A stretch of DNA of 64,000 nt from Pirellulales bacterium (lineage in GTDB: Bacteria; Planctomycetota; Planctomycetia; Pirellulales; Thermoguttaceae): positions 1 through 64,000 of the forward strand of contig JAFGRD010000036.1 in assembly GCA_016935315.1 (NCBI GenBank). Reading direction: 5' to 3'. Positions 8,965-17,185 of the stretch are shown one piece after another. The position numbers and the translations under genes are program-made. Below the pieces are notes generated by a model. The model saw only the letters and a list, made by a program, of their open reading frames with translations. It ran no database searches and was not told the origin of the DNA. Position 1 is the stretch's first letter. Each line of letters opens with the position of its first letter.

Positions 8965-11900
8965 TTACGGAAGCTTCACCGATTGCGGCTTCTGCTGCGT
9001 CCGCAACGCGGCCAACAACTGCTCGACAGCCGCCTGCGCCGGCTGCGACTGTAGCACGATCAGGCAGCCGGAGGGGCGGTCGAGGCGGATCGCGCCCGGG
9101 CCGCCGGCGTCTTTCCACGTCGCCGCGGCCACCTCGCTCTTGATCTGCTCGATCAGCGCAGCCCCGGTCGGATCGGCGGTCAGCAGATCGGCGGCCGGGT
9201 AGAACTCCAGTTCGAGCCGGGCCTCCACTGCCTTCTGCGTCGACACCTGAAGCGTCCTGGAATCGATCGCCCGATACTGCAACCCCAGCGGCCCAAGCAG
9301 CGCGTCCAAGGTAGCCGCCAGCGGCTGCTGCTCGACCTTCAGCGTCGCCTCGACGCGATCCGAGAGCCCGGCGGCTGCCAGGGCCAGGCGGTCCACCAAG
9401 ATGTCCGATTCCGTGAGCATGCCGAGATAGCCCAGAATATCCAACAGCGGCGTCGATTCGCGGAAGTTGGCCGACACGGGCCGGGAGAGGATCTCCCGGG
9501 CACGGTCCCGGCGCGTGCTCAGGGCGAAGCGCTCGGGAGCCAGCCGGCTTCGCAGCGGCTTGCCGCGGGCGTTGCGGAGCTTCTCGCAGAACGTGACAAG
9601 CTCGTAATGGACCACGGCCGTCTGGTCTACGGCCAAGACGCCGCCGTCCGCTTCAACCGTGCCCCGGCCGCCGTTGCTGCGCCATGTCTCGGGGGCCATC
9701 AGCTCCTCGACCAGCGCGACCAACCTGGCGGCGGACGCCGGTGTGCCGTCGGTGAGGTCGGAGACCGTGTAGCGGATTGGCCGCAGAGTCTCCTGATGGG
9801 CTGGCGGACTGGTCAGCAGCACTTGGCCCTCCGCCACGACCATGGCCAGCCGGCGACCGGAGACCACCTGTTCGAGAACCTGGCCGATCGTGGCTTCAGA
9901 GGCCTCGACCGTTACCGGATCGCGCAGCGTGACGCCCCCGCGGGTCATCGCGTCGGGATCGAAGGTTACTGGGATCGTGCTCATCGCGGAAAGCAGGCTG
10001 ACCGCTTCGCCCAACGGCGTCTCGCGAAACTGGATCTCGGGAATCACGTCGGCCAGCCGGGCCTGGAGGTCGATCACCGGTTGCGCCGGCACCGTCGGCG
10101 GCTCGACGGCATCGGGCGGCGGCTCGACGGCTTCGGGCGGCGATTCGCCGGGCGCCGGCTCGGCTTCCGGCCGATCGGGCGCCGGCTGCGGCAGCGCGGG
10201 CTTGGGGATCAGCGCGGCCACGGTGGCCTTTTCGCCGCCGCGGATCGTCGCCAACTGTTCCAGCACCGCCGGATCGATGTCCTTGGAGATGAAACGCACG
10301 GACCCGTCGGCCATGCCGGCCAACATGCCGTCGGGCTGGCCGCTACCGAAGCCGTCGGGGCCGTTGACGTAAGGGCGTTGTGTCAAGGGTCGGGCCGTCG
10401 CATCGCCGCCGGCCGCCCAAGGACCGAGACGCCCGGTTACTCCGAGCACGGCGATCGTGTTGGCTGCTCCGTCGACGAGGTTTTCCATCCGCGTGGTGCG
10501 TCCGAAGCCGAACGCGCCTGCGCGGGGATCGTCGGCGCTCAAATGACCCGCATCGGGGCCGATGCCGGCGACTCCCACGTAATGGGTCACCGGAAAGCCG
10601 GCCTCCGTGGTGCTTGGCCCCAGCGCCGGGTTGACGACCTCCAGCAAGGGTCGCCGTGTGACGTGTCGGTTTTGCGGGCCGTTCCACGAGTAGCCGAAAT
10701 CCAACCCTTGCTGCCAATCGGGATGTCCGTAGTAGGGCAGCATCGTGGCGATCCAACTCAGCCGCGTTTCCGGCGGCAGGAGGCTACCCCCGGCGGCCGC
10801 CGGCGGAAAATGGCGTTCCGACTTGGCGTAGCCGGCCAGCCCGGTCAACAGGCGGCGATGGTTGGCCTCGTCGACGTTGCGAGCGGCCGCGCGCCAATCG
10901 GCCTGCATTGCCGAGGAGCTGTCGGCCGTGGCCGTGGCCAGCCCTAACAGGCCGGTGCTCCAATCGGCGCGGACCCAGACCGTATCGCCGACGGCCTCCC
11001 AGCGGGCGGCTTCTGCGGCGGCACAACCCTCCTTCAACAGCAGGCCATATTGCTGGGCCATCGCCGCGGTGATTTGCCCCGCCTGGAGTTCTTCGGGCAA
11101 CGACTCCAGTCGGGCCGAAAGTGATCGGCCGGCGGCCGGCAGCAGCGAGCCCAGGGCGGCGTGGACCTGCTCGGCGGCCGTCTCGCCCTCGCACACCAGG
11201 GCCAGCTCGCTACGGCACGGCTCGGCGATCTGCCAAGCGCAACCGAGGCCCTGGGGTATCTTGCAGACCGTGTGCCACGGCTGCTTGCCTGCCGGCCAGA
11301 CGTCGAACAGGTAGACCGGCAGGTCCCAGCCGGCGGTCCGCGCGGCTTCCAGATCGACCAGCAGCGTCAGGCTGGCCTCCGAGGGCATTTTCTTCAGCAG
11401 CCGCTCGAAGACCGCGCTCTCCAAATGCAGCTCGCTCCGCTGGGCCAGCTCGCGCAACAACGCGAGATGGCCGGTGACCACGGTTTGCTCGTCGAGCACC
11501 GCGAACGGATGCGGCCAGTCGGCCAGGGGCAGCCGGCGGCATGCGACGCCGTCGAGGCTCAAATCGACCGGCTCGCCGATCAGCGAGAGCAGCTTGGCGT
11601 CGTGGCCGGGCTGCAACCGGATCACCACCACGCTCTGCGCCGGCCAGTCCGCCAAATCGGTCGCTGACCAACTCAAACGGGAGATCCCATGGAGCTTAAG
11701 CCCCAGGCTCTTCAGCACCGCGCCGACCGACGGCCGCCAGGCCGGCACCAGACGATCGATCCAACTGCTGATGGCCGGCTGCCCGGCCAGTTGCGAACAG
11801 GGCAGACAGAACATCAGCCTCGTCCGGTCGGGCAGCCATCGGCGGTCGTCCCAGCGCGGCGACGGCTCCGGTACATCGTCGACCGCAGGAGGTTGCTCGG

Positions 11901-12570
11901 GCGGGGAAGGTTCCGCGGGCTGCTCGACCAGCGGCGTTAGCGTCGGCTGCGGGCCGGCGGACGAGAAGAACGCCGACCACAGGCCGATCACCACGATTAG
12001 GCCCGCCACCGACGCCGTCGCCAGCAGCAGCCACTTCCGCCACAACAACTCGACCGGCGAGGTGCCCACGCCGCCGGGAGTCAACACGTCCGCCGCATCG
12101 CCCGGCGCGGCGGCTTGCGGGGACGGCGACAGAGGCGGCGTCGCCGATTCCGGTGACGGGTGGCCGATGGCCGCGGCAACCCCCGCAGCATGTACTTTGG
12201 CCGGGGAAACGGAATCCGCATCGGCCGAGAATTCTACCGGCGCGGTCGAACCGCCGGTCTCGGACGGCGGACGTGGTTTGGAGGGTGGGCCCGGTTTTGC
12301 CGGTGGAATCGGTTCACCAGGCCGCTGCGCAACCGAGGGCGTCGGGGGCGAATCATCGGCAGGGATGCCGGCGGCGGCGATGCCGGAGTGGCCTGCTTCG
12401 GCGTCGCCCGGCTTGGACTGGGGCGGCGGCCTCCAGCCTTCGGGCGGCGTGACCTGGACCATATTGCCACATTTGGGGCATTCTAGTATAGCCCCAATGG
12501 CCTCCGCGCTGCGAACCGATAGCCTCGCCTGGCAGGTCGTACAGGTGATGGAGAACAAGGCCTTTTCCAC
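8965..12570 (-). CDS. Zinc-ribbon membrane protein with DUF1559-like and STN-like domains
   Basis: 1201 residues from GTG 12570; no good ribosome binding site is visible, but the N-terminal zinc ribbon (CTTC near residue 10, CPKC near 32) begins at once, so the start cannot be much later. A Pro-rich linker, one transmembrane helix near residues 178-200 (WLLLATASVAGLIVVIGLWS), and a large extracytoplasmic part follow. Residues ~600-780 resemble the C-terminal part of DUF1559 pseudopilin-like proteins (TRMENLVDGAANTIAVLG, MLAGMADGSVRFISKD). Two STN/secretin-N-like segments lie near 830-920 and 1035-1115. The combination suggests an envelope protein with the N-terminus in the cytoplasm. No specific function is assigned. 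Confidence 0.75.
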   Translation of the reverse strand: MEKALFSITCTTCQARLSVRSAEAIGAILECPKCGNMVQVTPPEGWRPPPQSKPGDAEAGHSGIAAAGIPADDSPPTPSVAQRPGEPIPPAKPGPPSKPRPPSETGGSTAPVEFSADADSVSPAKVHAAGVAAAIGHPSPESATPPLSPSPQAAAPGDAADVLTPGGVGTSPVELLWRKWLLLATASVAGLIVVIGLWSAFFSSAGPQPTLTPLVEQPAEPSPPEQPPAVDDVPEPSPRWDDRRWLPDRTRLMFCLPCSQLAGQPAISSWIDRLVPAWRPSVGAVLKSLGLKLHGISRLSWSATDLADWPAQSVVVIRLQPGHDAKLLSLIGEPVDLSLDGVACRRLPLADWPHPFAVLDEQTVVTGHLALLRELAQRSELHLESAVFERLLKKMPSEASLTLLVDLEAARTAGWDLPVYLFDVWPAGKQPWHTVCKIPQGLGCAWQIAEPCRSELALVCEGETAAEQVHAALGSLLPAAGRSLSARLESLPEELQAGQITAAMAQQYGLLLKEGCAAAEAARWEAVGDTVWVRADWSTGLLGLATATADSSSAMQADWRAAARNVDEANHRRLLTGLAGYAKSERHFPPAAAGGSLLPPETRLSWIATMLPYYGHPDWQQGLDFGYSWNGPQNRHVTRRPLLEVVNPALGPSTTEAGFPVTHYVGVAGIGPDAGHLSADDPRAGAFGFGRTTRMENLVDGAANTIAVLGVTGRLGPWAAGGDATARPLTQRPYVNGPDGFGSGQPDGMLAGMADGSVRFISKDIDPAVLEQLATIRGGEKATVAALIPKPALPQPAPDRPEAEPAPGESPPEAVEPPPDAVEPPTVPAQPVIDLQARLADVIPEIQFRETPLGEAVSLLSAMSTIPVTFDPDAMTRGGVTLRDPVTVEASEATIGQVLEQVVSGRRLAMVVAEGQVLLTSPPAHQETLRPIRYTVSDLTDGTPASAARLVALVEELMAPETWRSNGGRGTVEADGGVLAVDQTAVVHYELVTFCEKLRNARGKPLRSRLAPERFALSTRRDRAREILSRPVSANFRESTPLLDILGYLGMLTESDILVDRLALAAAGLSDRVEATLKVEQQPLAATLDALLGPLGLQYRAIDSRTLQVSTQKAVEARLELEFYPAADLLTADPTGAALIEQIKSEVAAATWKDAGGPGAIRLDRPSGCLIVLQSQPAQAAVEQLLAALRTQQKPQSVKLP

Positions 12571-13114
12571 GGTTCCGCACGCTGCGACAAGAGTTTCCGA
12601 GTTTCCGGCGTGCCCATTGGGCCAATAGACCCATCCTTAATTTTACGGCGCGACGGGATAAATGTCATCCGGAATACCAGCGTTTCGGCCGTGCTAATCC
12701 GAGACTTGCGCCACGAGGCGTTCGATTTCTCGCCAACACCTATCGAACGAGTCGGATCTTGAACGAGTCGGACCGTTGGCGGGCCAGGTGCATTTCGAAC
12801 TGCGCCGTCGCACCCGTAAGGCGCGGTCCCGCATTCCGGCGCTCCTGGGGGCTGCGGAGGTAAGCGTGGCCGGCCGATACCCGGTGGGCATTTTTCAAGT
12901 GCGAATCCACCCTCGCGCATTGACTCTACAAACGTCAACAAGAAGATCGACGCCACCGTCCGCTGATCCTCCCGCCGCTACGCCGGAAGAGCTTTTCCAC
13001 GCTTGCCGGAAGGACACAGATACCGGCAGTGCGGGTGCAGACACGCTGAAGGCAACAACTCTCTGGATCGTCTCAACGACCGGCAGCGAAGACGGCTCTT
13101 CACGGCGCCGGGAA
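12571..13114. other. Gene-free region upstream of the zinc-ribbon gene
   Basis: This 544-bp gap lies between two minus-strand genes. It must hold the promoter for the gene starting at 12570, but no strong -35/-10 pair stands out. The only recognisable item is the half-copy of a dispersed repeat at 12908-12942. Confidence 0.5.
12908..12942. repeat. Degenerate half of dispersed repeat family 2
   Basis: CACCCTCGCGCATTGA followed by a TGCAAACGTCAATA-like end (CTACAAACGTCAACAAG) matches the right end of the repeats at 38501-38588 and 48934-49036. The left half is not recognisable. Confidence 0.6.
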
Positions 13115-15190
13115 TCAGTCGTGCGGCCGTCCGAGGAACCGGCATTCGGCCACCGGCACACGCATGTCCATCGACGTGCCGCTCTCGCGATGGTCGAGAT
13201 ACTCGCTGGCCCCTCCGGCGACCCTTCCCAAGGCGAACGCCAGAAACGGCAGATCGATGGCGCGATCCACGGTGATCTTGTGTTCCACCAACAAGGGCCA
13301 GGTGATTCCCATCAAGACGCACGTGATCGCCGCGTCGACGTTCACGGCGTGTACCTTGGTGGTTGCCTGCTGCGTAAATAACTCGTTCGCCAGCCGGTGA
13401 TAGAAGTCGAAGAAGACATTGTAGAGGCCCTGCTGCTCGAGATAAGCGTAGAGCGCACGTTCGCGGGGATCGTAGTTGACGCGTTCGGTGTTGAACACGG
13501 GATGGCCCAGGCAGGGGATGCGTTCGTACTCGACGCCGGCGTCCTTCGCGGCCGCTTTCTTCTTCCTGAACTCCGAAACGTAAGCGCGGACCAACCGGTC
13601 GAGATTGGGAATGTGCTCTTGGTCATAGGGATTGGTCAGGTCGGTTCCGCCGAACACGTCGATTAGCAGTCTGGCGGCCTTCTGGCCGTTTCCGCCGTGT
13701 ACGGTGCCGATAGTCCCCAGCGTGGTCATCATCGCCGTGTTGGGGCTGTTTCCGGCCGTGGCCGCCAGCTTGGCTCCCTGGGCCGAGATCGTGCCCGGCC
13801 CGTTGGTCAACGAAGCCGTCAGGCACATCTCCACCAGCTTCGATTCGAACCGATGCTTCACGGGGAACCCCAACCAGGAGAGCAGCACGGCATCGACGAA
13901 CGTACAGCTATTCATCAGGTTCAGCAGCGAATAGCCGTATACTCGCGGCGTGACGCCGTCGTTGGACGAGGCGTGGGAAGCGTTCCGCATGGATTGCCGG
14001 GCGGGAATCCTCCCCAAGCTCGACTTGACGTACTTCTTGATCAGAGAGCCGTACGGCTCGACAATGGCTCCCACGTGGGGAACGAGGTTCGGCGGCAGCT
14101 TCTGTGAGAAAGCTCCCAACCCCACGATCCAAGGTTTCAGGGCCAGCGGGCTTTTGGGGATGAAGTCGCGTTGGATGTCCAGGGCCGACATCAGCGCGGT
14201 GGCGGCGGGTACCAGATCGTGCAGCGTGTTGACGCGAACGCCCCGACGCTGCTCGGCAAGCATGCCGGTGAACTTCTCTTGCTCCTTGACGTCGAATACG
14301 GGCAGGCCGAAATACTCGTCGAACAGTTGCATCTTGGCGGCGGCGGAGGTATACGGGCCCTCGACGACGGCGCCGGCGTGGCCCAGTGAGACGTCGGTGC
14401 CATCGGCAAACGAGCCCGCCACATACACCAGGATGGGCTTGGTGAGCTGGTGGTCGCGCGCCCACTGAATCGCGTCGAGCTCGTACGTGCCGCCAGGTTC
14501 AACGTAGAGCACGATGATCTTGCTGCGATCGTCCTTTTCGGACAGGGCCAGCAGCTCCCGCAGAGGCGAAAGAATGAGCGTGTCCTTTCCGGTGGCCACG
14601 CCGTAGGAGACCCCCAGCCCGGCCGACTGCAAGTAGCCGGCGATCGTGTTGACCATGTTACCCGAGTTGGAGAGGATGCAGGCGCTGCCCGGCAAGAAGG
14701 TCTCGTCCGGCGTTTCGCCGCCGACGGCGCCGACCCGCGTTCTTTCGTGGACGTTGATCATCCCCAGCGTGTTACAGCCGATGACGTCGATGTTCTCCAG
14801 GTCGCAGAGGAGCTTCAGTTTGGCGGTCACCTCCACGGAAACGTGTTCGGTGATGACGAAGATCGTCTCCACGTGTTTGGCGCCGTGTTCGGTGACTTCC
14901 TTGACGTCGCCGTAGACGGCGTCTGGAGGCGAGTAGACGACGATCTTGTTGGGTCTCTGATCGTCGGGCAGCTTGGCCATCAGGTCTTCGAACTGTCCGA
15001 ACACGCTGATGTCTCTGCCTTTGGGGATCGAGATATTCTGCCCTCCCCTTCCCAGGGCCCAACCGGCAACGATGTTGCCGCAATAGAGTTGGGAGGCAAA
15101 GGAAACCTTCACCGCTTCGCGGCCGGTGACGTTCGATACGGCCACGCGGTCGCCTTCTTTCAAGAGATCTCTTGGACACTGTGCCCTCAC
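13115..15190 (-). CDS. aclA: ATP-citrate lyase large subunit (CoA ligase plus citrate-synthase-like domains)
   Basis: 691 residues from GTG 15190, which overlaps the aclB stop by four bases (GTGA) and so is translationally coupled. The first ~330 residues are a CoA-binding/succinyl-CoA-synthetase-alpha-like module with the phosphohistidine motif SLGHAG (His271). The C-terminal ~300 residues are citrate-synthase-like: VEMCLTASLTNGPGTISAQG, a VHGGNGQ loop, the CLGHPVF catalytic-His region, and LGRVAGGASEYLDHRES near the end. This order matches AclA and the C-terminal half of animal ATP-citrate lyase. The enzyme converts citrate, CoA and ATP to acetyl-CoA, oxaloacetate and ADP. It is longer than typical AclA (about 610 residues) and rather divergent; a citryl-CoA-type or methylcitrate enzyme remains possible. 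Confidence 0.8.
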   Translation of the reverse strand: MRAQCPRDLLKEGDRVAVSNVTGREAVKVSFASQLYCGNIVAGWALGRGGQNISIPKGRDISVFGQFEDLMAKLPDDQRPNKIVVYSPPDAVYGDVKEVTEHGAKHVETIFVITEHVSVEVTAKLKLLCDLENIDVIGCNTLGMINVHERTRVGAVGGETPDETFLPGSACILSNSGNMVNTIAGYLQSAGLGVSYGVATGKDTLILSPLRELLALSEKDDRSKIIVLYVEPGGTYELDAIQWARDHQLTKPILVYVAGSFADGTDVSLGHAGAVVEGPYTSAAAKMQLFDEYFGLPVFDVKEQEKFTGMLAEQRRGVRVNTLHDLVPAATALMSALDIQRDFIPKSPLALKPWIVGLGAFSQKLPPNLVPHVGAIVEPYGSLIKKYVKSSLGRIPARQSMRNASHASSNDGVTPRVYGYSLLNLMNSCTFVDAVLLSWLGFPVKHRFESKLVEMCLTASLTNGPGTISAQGAKLAATAGNSPNTAMMTTLGTIGTVHGGNGQKAARLLIDVFGGTDLTNPYDQEHIPNLDRLVRAYVSEFRKKKAAAKDAGVEYERIPCLGHPVFNTERVNYDPRERALYAYLEQQGLYNVFFDFYHRLANELFTQQATTKVHAVNVDAAITCVLMGITWPLLVEHKITVDRAIDLPFLAFALGRVAGGASEYLDHRESGTSMDMRVPVAECRFLGRPHD

Positions 15191-16428
15191 TGGTCGTCCC
15201 CTCCATTGACTTCAGCGGCGAATTTGGCGAGTTCCGAAGCGTATGCGGCCACCAGGGTGATCGGCGTATCGGGCCCAAAGAAGACGTAAGGCATCCCCAG
15301 ATTATCGAGCGTTTTCTTCAGCACGGCGAACCCCTGCACCAAGCCGGGACCGCCGCGTCCGACGACGACGGGAATCGGCCGGGGGCCGTGCTCGTCGGAC
15401 CATTCCTGCAATGCGTCGGCGATGGCCGCAAGAGTGATGTCGATCTGTGTGTTGTTTGCCTTTCCCCCAAGGATCAACAGCAACGCGGCGTTGGCGAGAT
15501 TGTGCTTGAAACAGATGGCGGCGGTTCTCTTCATCCGTTCGTAGGGAGGATTGCCGCCGAAATCAGAGAGAAACATCGGGTCACCGCCCAGTTGCGAGAG
15601 CGTCTCGATGATGATCGTGCTGGCCCCGCCGCCGAACAGCAACGGCAGGATCTTCATGCCACGCAGGTCCGAAACGTGAGCCTGGCCGCGATAGCTCGAC
15701 GCGGCCCACGATCTCATTTCCTCCTCGAAGGGTGTCTCATTGGAGGGATACTCGGGCCACTGGATGCCGAGGTCTCGCGTCTTGCGGTTGTTCTCGTCGA
15801 AAGTGGCCTTGAAATCGCAGGCGTAGACTTCGCCGCTGTGAGTCACCCGCCAGGGGTTGATCTCGCAACTGAGCATTCCCGAGGAAATGAACAGGTCCCA
15901 TTGATTCACCAGACAGAGCGCCAATTTGGCGTTTAGCTGGCCTTCCAGCCCGAGGTCGGTAAGGGCCTCGGACGCCTGGTACGCGTTCAGACCCCGAAAA
16001 ATCTGCACTCCGAGAGTGACTTTCTCCGTGTCGGAAACCGATTCGATCTCGATGCCACCGCCGAGGGAAACCGTGAGGGACGGTTCCAGTAGCCGGGAAT
16101 TATAGGTGATGGCCGAGAAGACCTCGAAGTCGGCGGGAACGGCCTGGACCATATAGGCTGTGCGGGGTTGCTGCCCGGAGACCTCCGTCGCGGCGACCTG
16201 CTTGAGCAGCCTAACGGCCGTGTGGTAGTCGCTTACCGTCCGCACGACCCCCGCCTTGCCTCGTTTGCCCGTCAAGACGTCCGGCTTGACAATCCCGGTG
16301 CCCCACGTATCCAATTTCTCCTTGACGACCGACTGAGCGACCGGCTCCACGACAAAGTCGGGGACTGGAATCTTGAAGCGTTGGGCAAGTTGCTCCAGAA
16401 AACTGAGCTCCCCTATTTTGATGCTCAT
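15187..16428 (-). CDS. aclB: ATP-citrate lyase small subunit (ATP-grasp and citrate-binding domains)
   Basis: 413 residues. ATG 16428 was chosen for its GGAGG site; longer in-frame starts lack one. The N-terminal half is an ATP-grasp domain (GTGIVKPDVLTGKRGKAGVV; the metal-binding CEINPW segment). The C-terminal half is the citrate-binding domain of ATP-citrate lyase, recognisable by LFGGGASTIIIETLSQLGG and by VVVGRGGPGLVQGF, the counterpart of the RRGGPNYQEG motif of the animal enzyme. It acts with AclA as a hetero-oligomer in the cytoplasm. This citrate-binding domain argues against ordinary succinyl-CoA synthetase beta. Confidence 0.82.
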   Translation of the reverse strand: MSIKIGELSFLEQLAQRFKIPVPDFVVEPVAQSVVKEKLDTWGTGIVKPDVLTGKRGKAGVVRTVSDYHTAVRLLKQVAATEVSGQQPRTAYMVQAVPADFEVFSAITYNSRLLEPSLTVSLGGGIEIESVSDTEKVTLGVQIFRGLNAYQASEALTDLGLEGQLNAKLALCLVNQWDLFISSGMLSCEINPWRVTHSGEVYACDFKATFDENNRKTRDLGIQWPEYPSNETPFEEEMRSWAASSYRGQAHVSDLRGMKILPLLFGGGASTIIIETLSQLGGDPMFLSDFGGNPPYERMKRTAAICFKHNLANAALLLILGGKANNTQIDITLAAIADALQEWSDEHGPRPIPVVVGRGGPGLVQGFAVLKKTLDNLGMPYVFFGPDTPITLVAAYASELAKFAAEVNGGDDQ

Positions 16429-17185
16429 GGCCCATTTCCTCCAAGCCGGTTCACCATCGATCGCAAGTCTTCGGACGGATCGGGATCGCCTGCGACAGAC
16501 CGCCCTCCGCGTGCCTCGATCGCCACAGCGTGCCTCGATCGCCACAGCCTAAAACCACCGTCCGATCTGGTCCCGTCCCCCTCCACACGCGCCCATTGTG
16601 AAACATAGCGTCCTGGCTTCAGTGCGTCGAGAGACGATTCTTGCCTGCGACGGCAAGCCGGAAGCCGGCAGTTTCGTTGGACGGGTCCTCCGAGCGTGAG
16701 CGCGAGCGGGCTGGAGAGAGGAAACAAGTTGCCCGGTCAAGAAGGGTAAATACACAGGTCGTGCGAGAATGACAGCATGCCGGCAGATCGGGAAGTCCGA
16801 GATAGCTGGGTGACTTGCGCAGGGTGTCTGCCAGCATGTGTGTCTTTGCGACGATCCAGTCGACTGAACTGGTTGGACGGCTGCAACGAGAACCGGCGCA
16901 AGTTCCACCGATGATCTGGCAAATCGAACCCGCAGATTATCTCTGATCGTCACACAAAAGAACCAAATGCTTTCACCTCTGGTAGGCAAGCCGATAAGGA
17001 TGTGGTAGAAAGCCGGCGATAGGAATGGTCGCTGTCTCCACTGCAACGAAGCCGAACACTCCCTAGAGCCTGATCTGCCCCGCCCAGGCAATGCGTGAGA
17101 CGCTCCGACTCGCATCCTGCGGTCGGCCATGCCGTCGCGAGGACAGGCGGCTGCTTCGTAGTATTTCGGTGTGGAGGTGAAAGGC
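16429..17185. other. Divergent intergenic region, aclBA / alphaCTD-sigma4 gene
   Basis: The 757 bp between divergently transcribed genes should hold promoters for both. Open frames on the minus strand here have no family resemblance or good start context. No RNA gene, transposon or clear operator was recognised. Confidence 0.5.

Noticed and set aside
13115-16428. Succinyl-CoA synthetase (sucCD)
   Set aside because: The beta-like subunit has the ATP-citrate-lyase citrate-binding domain and the alpha-like subunit has a citrate-synthase-like domain, neither present in SucCD.
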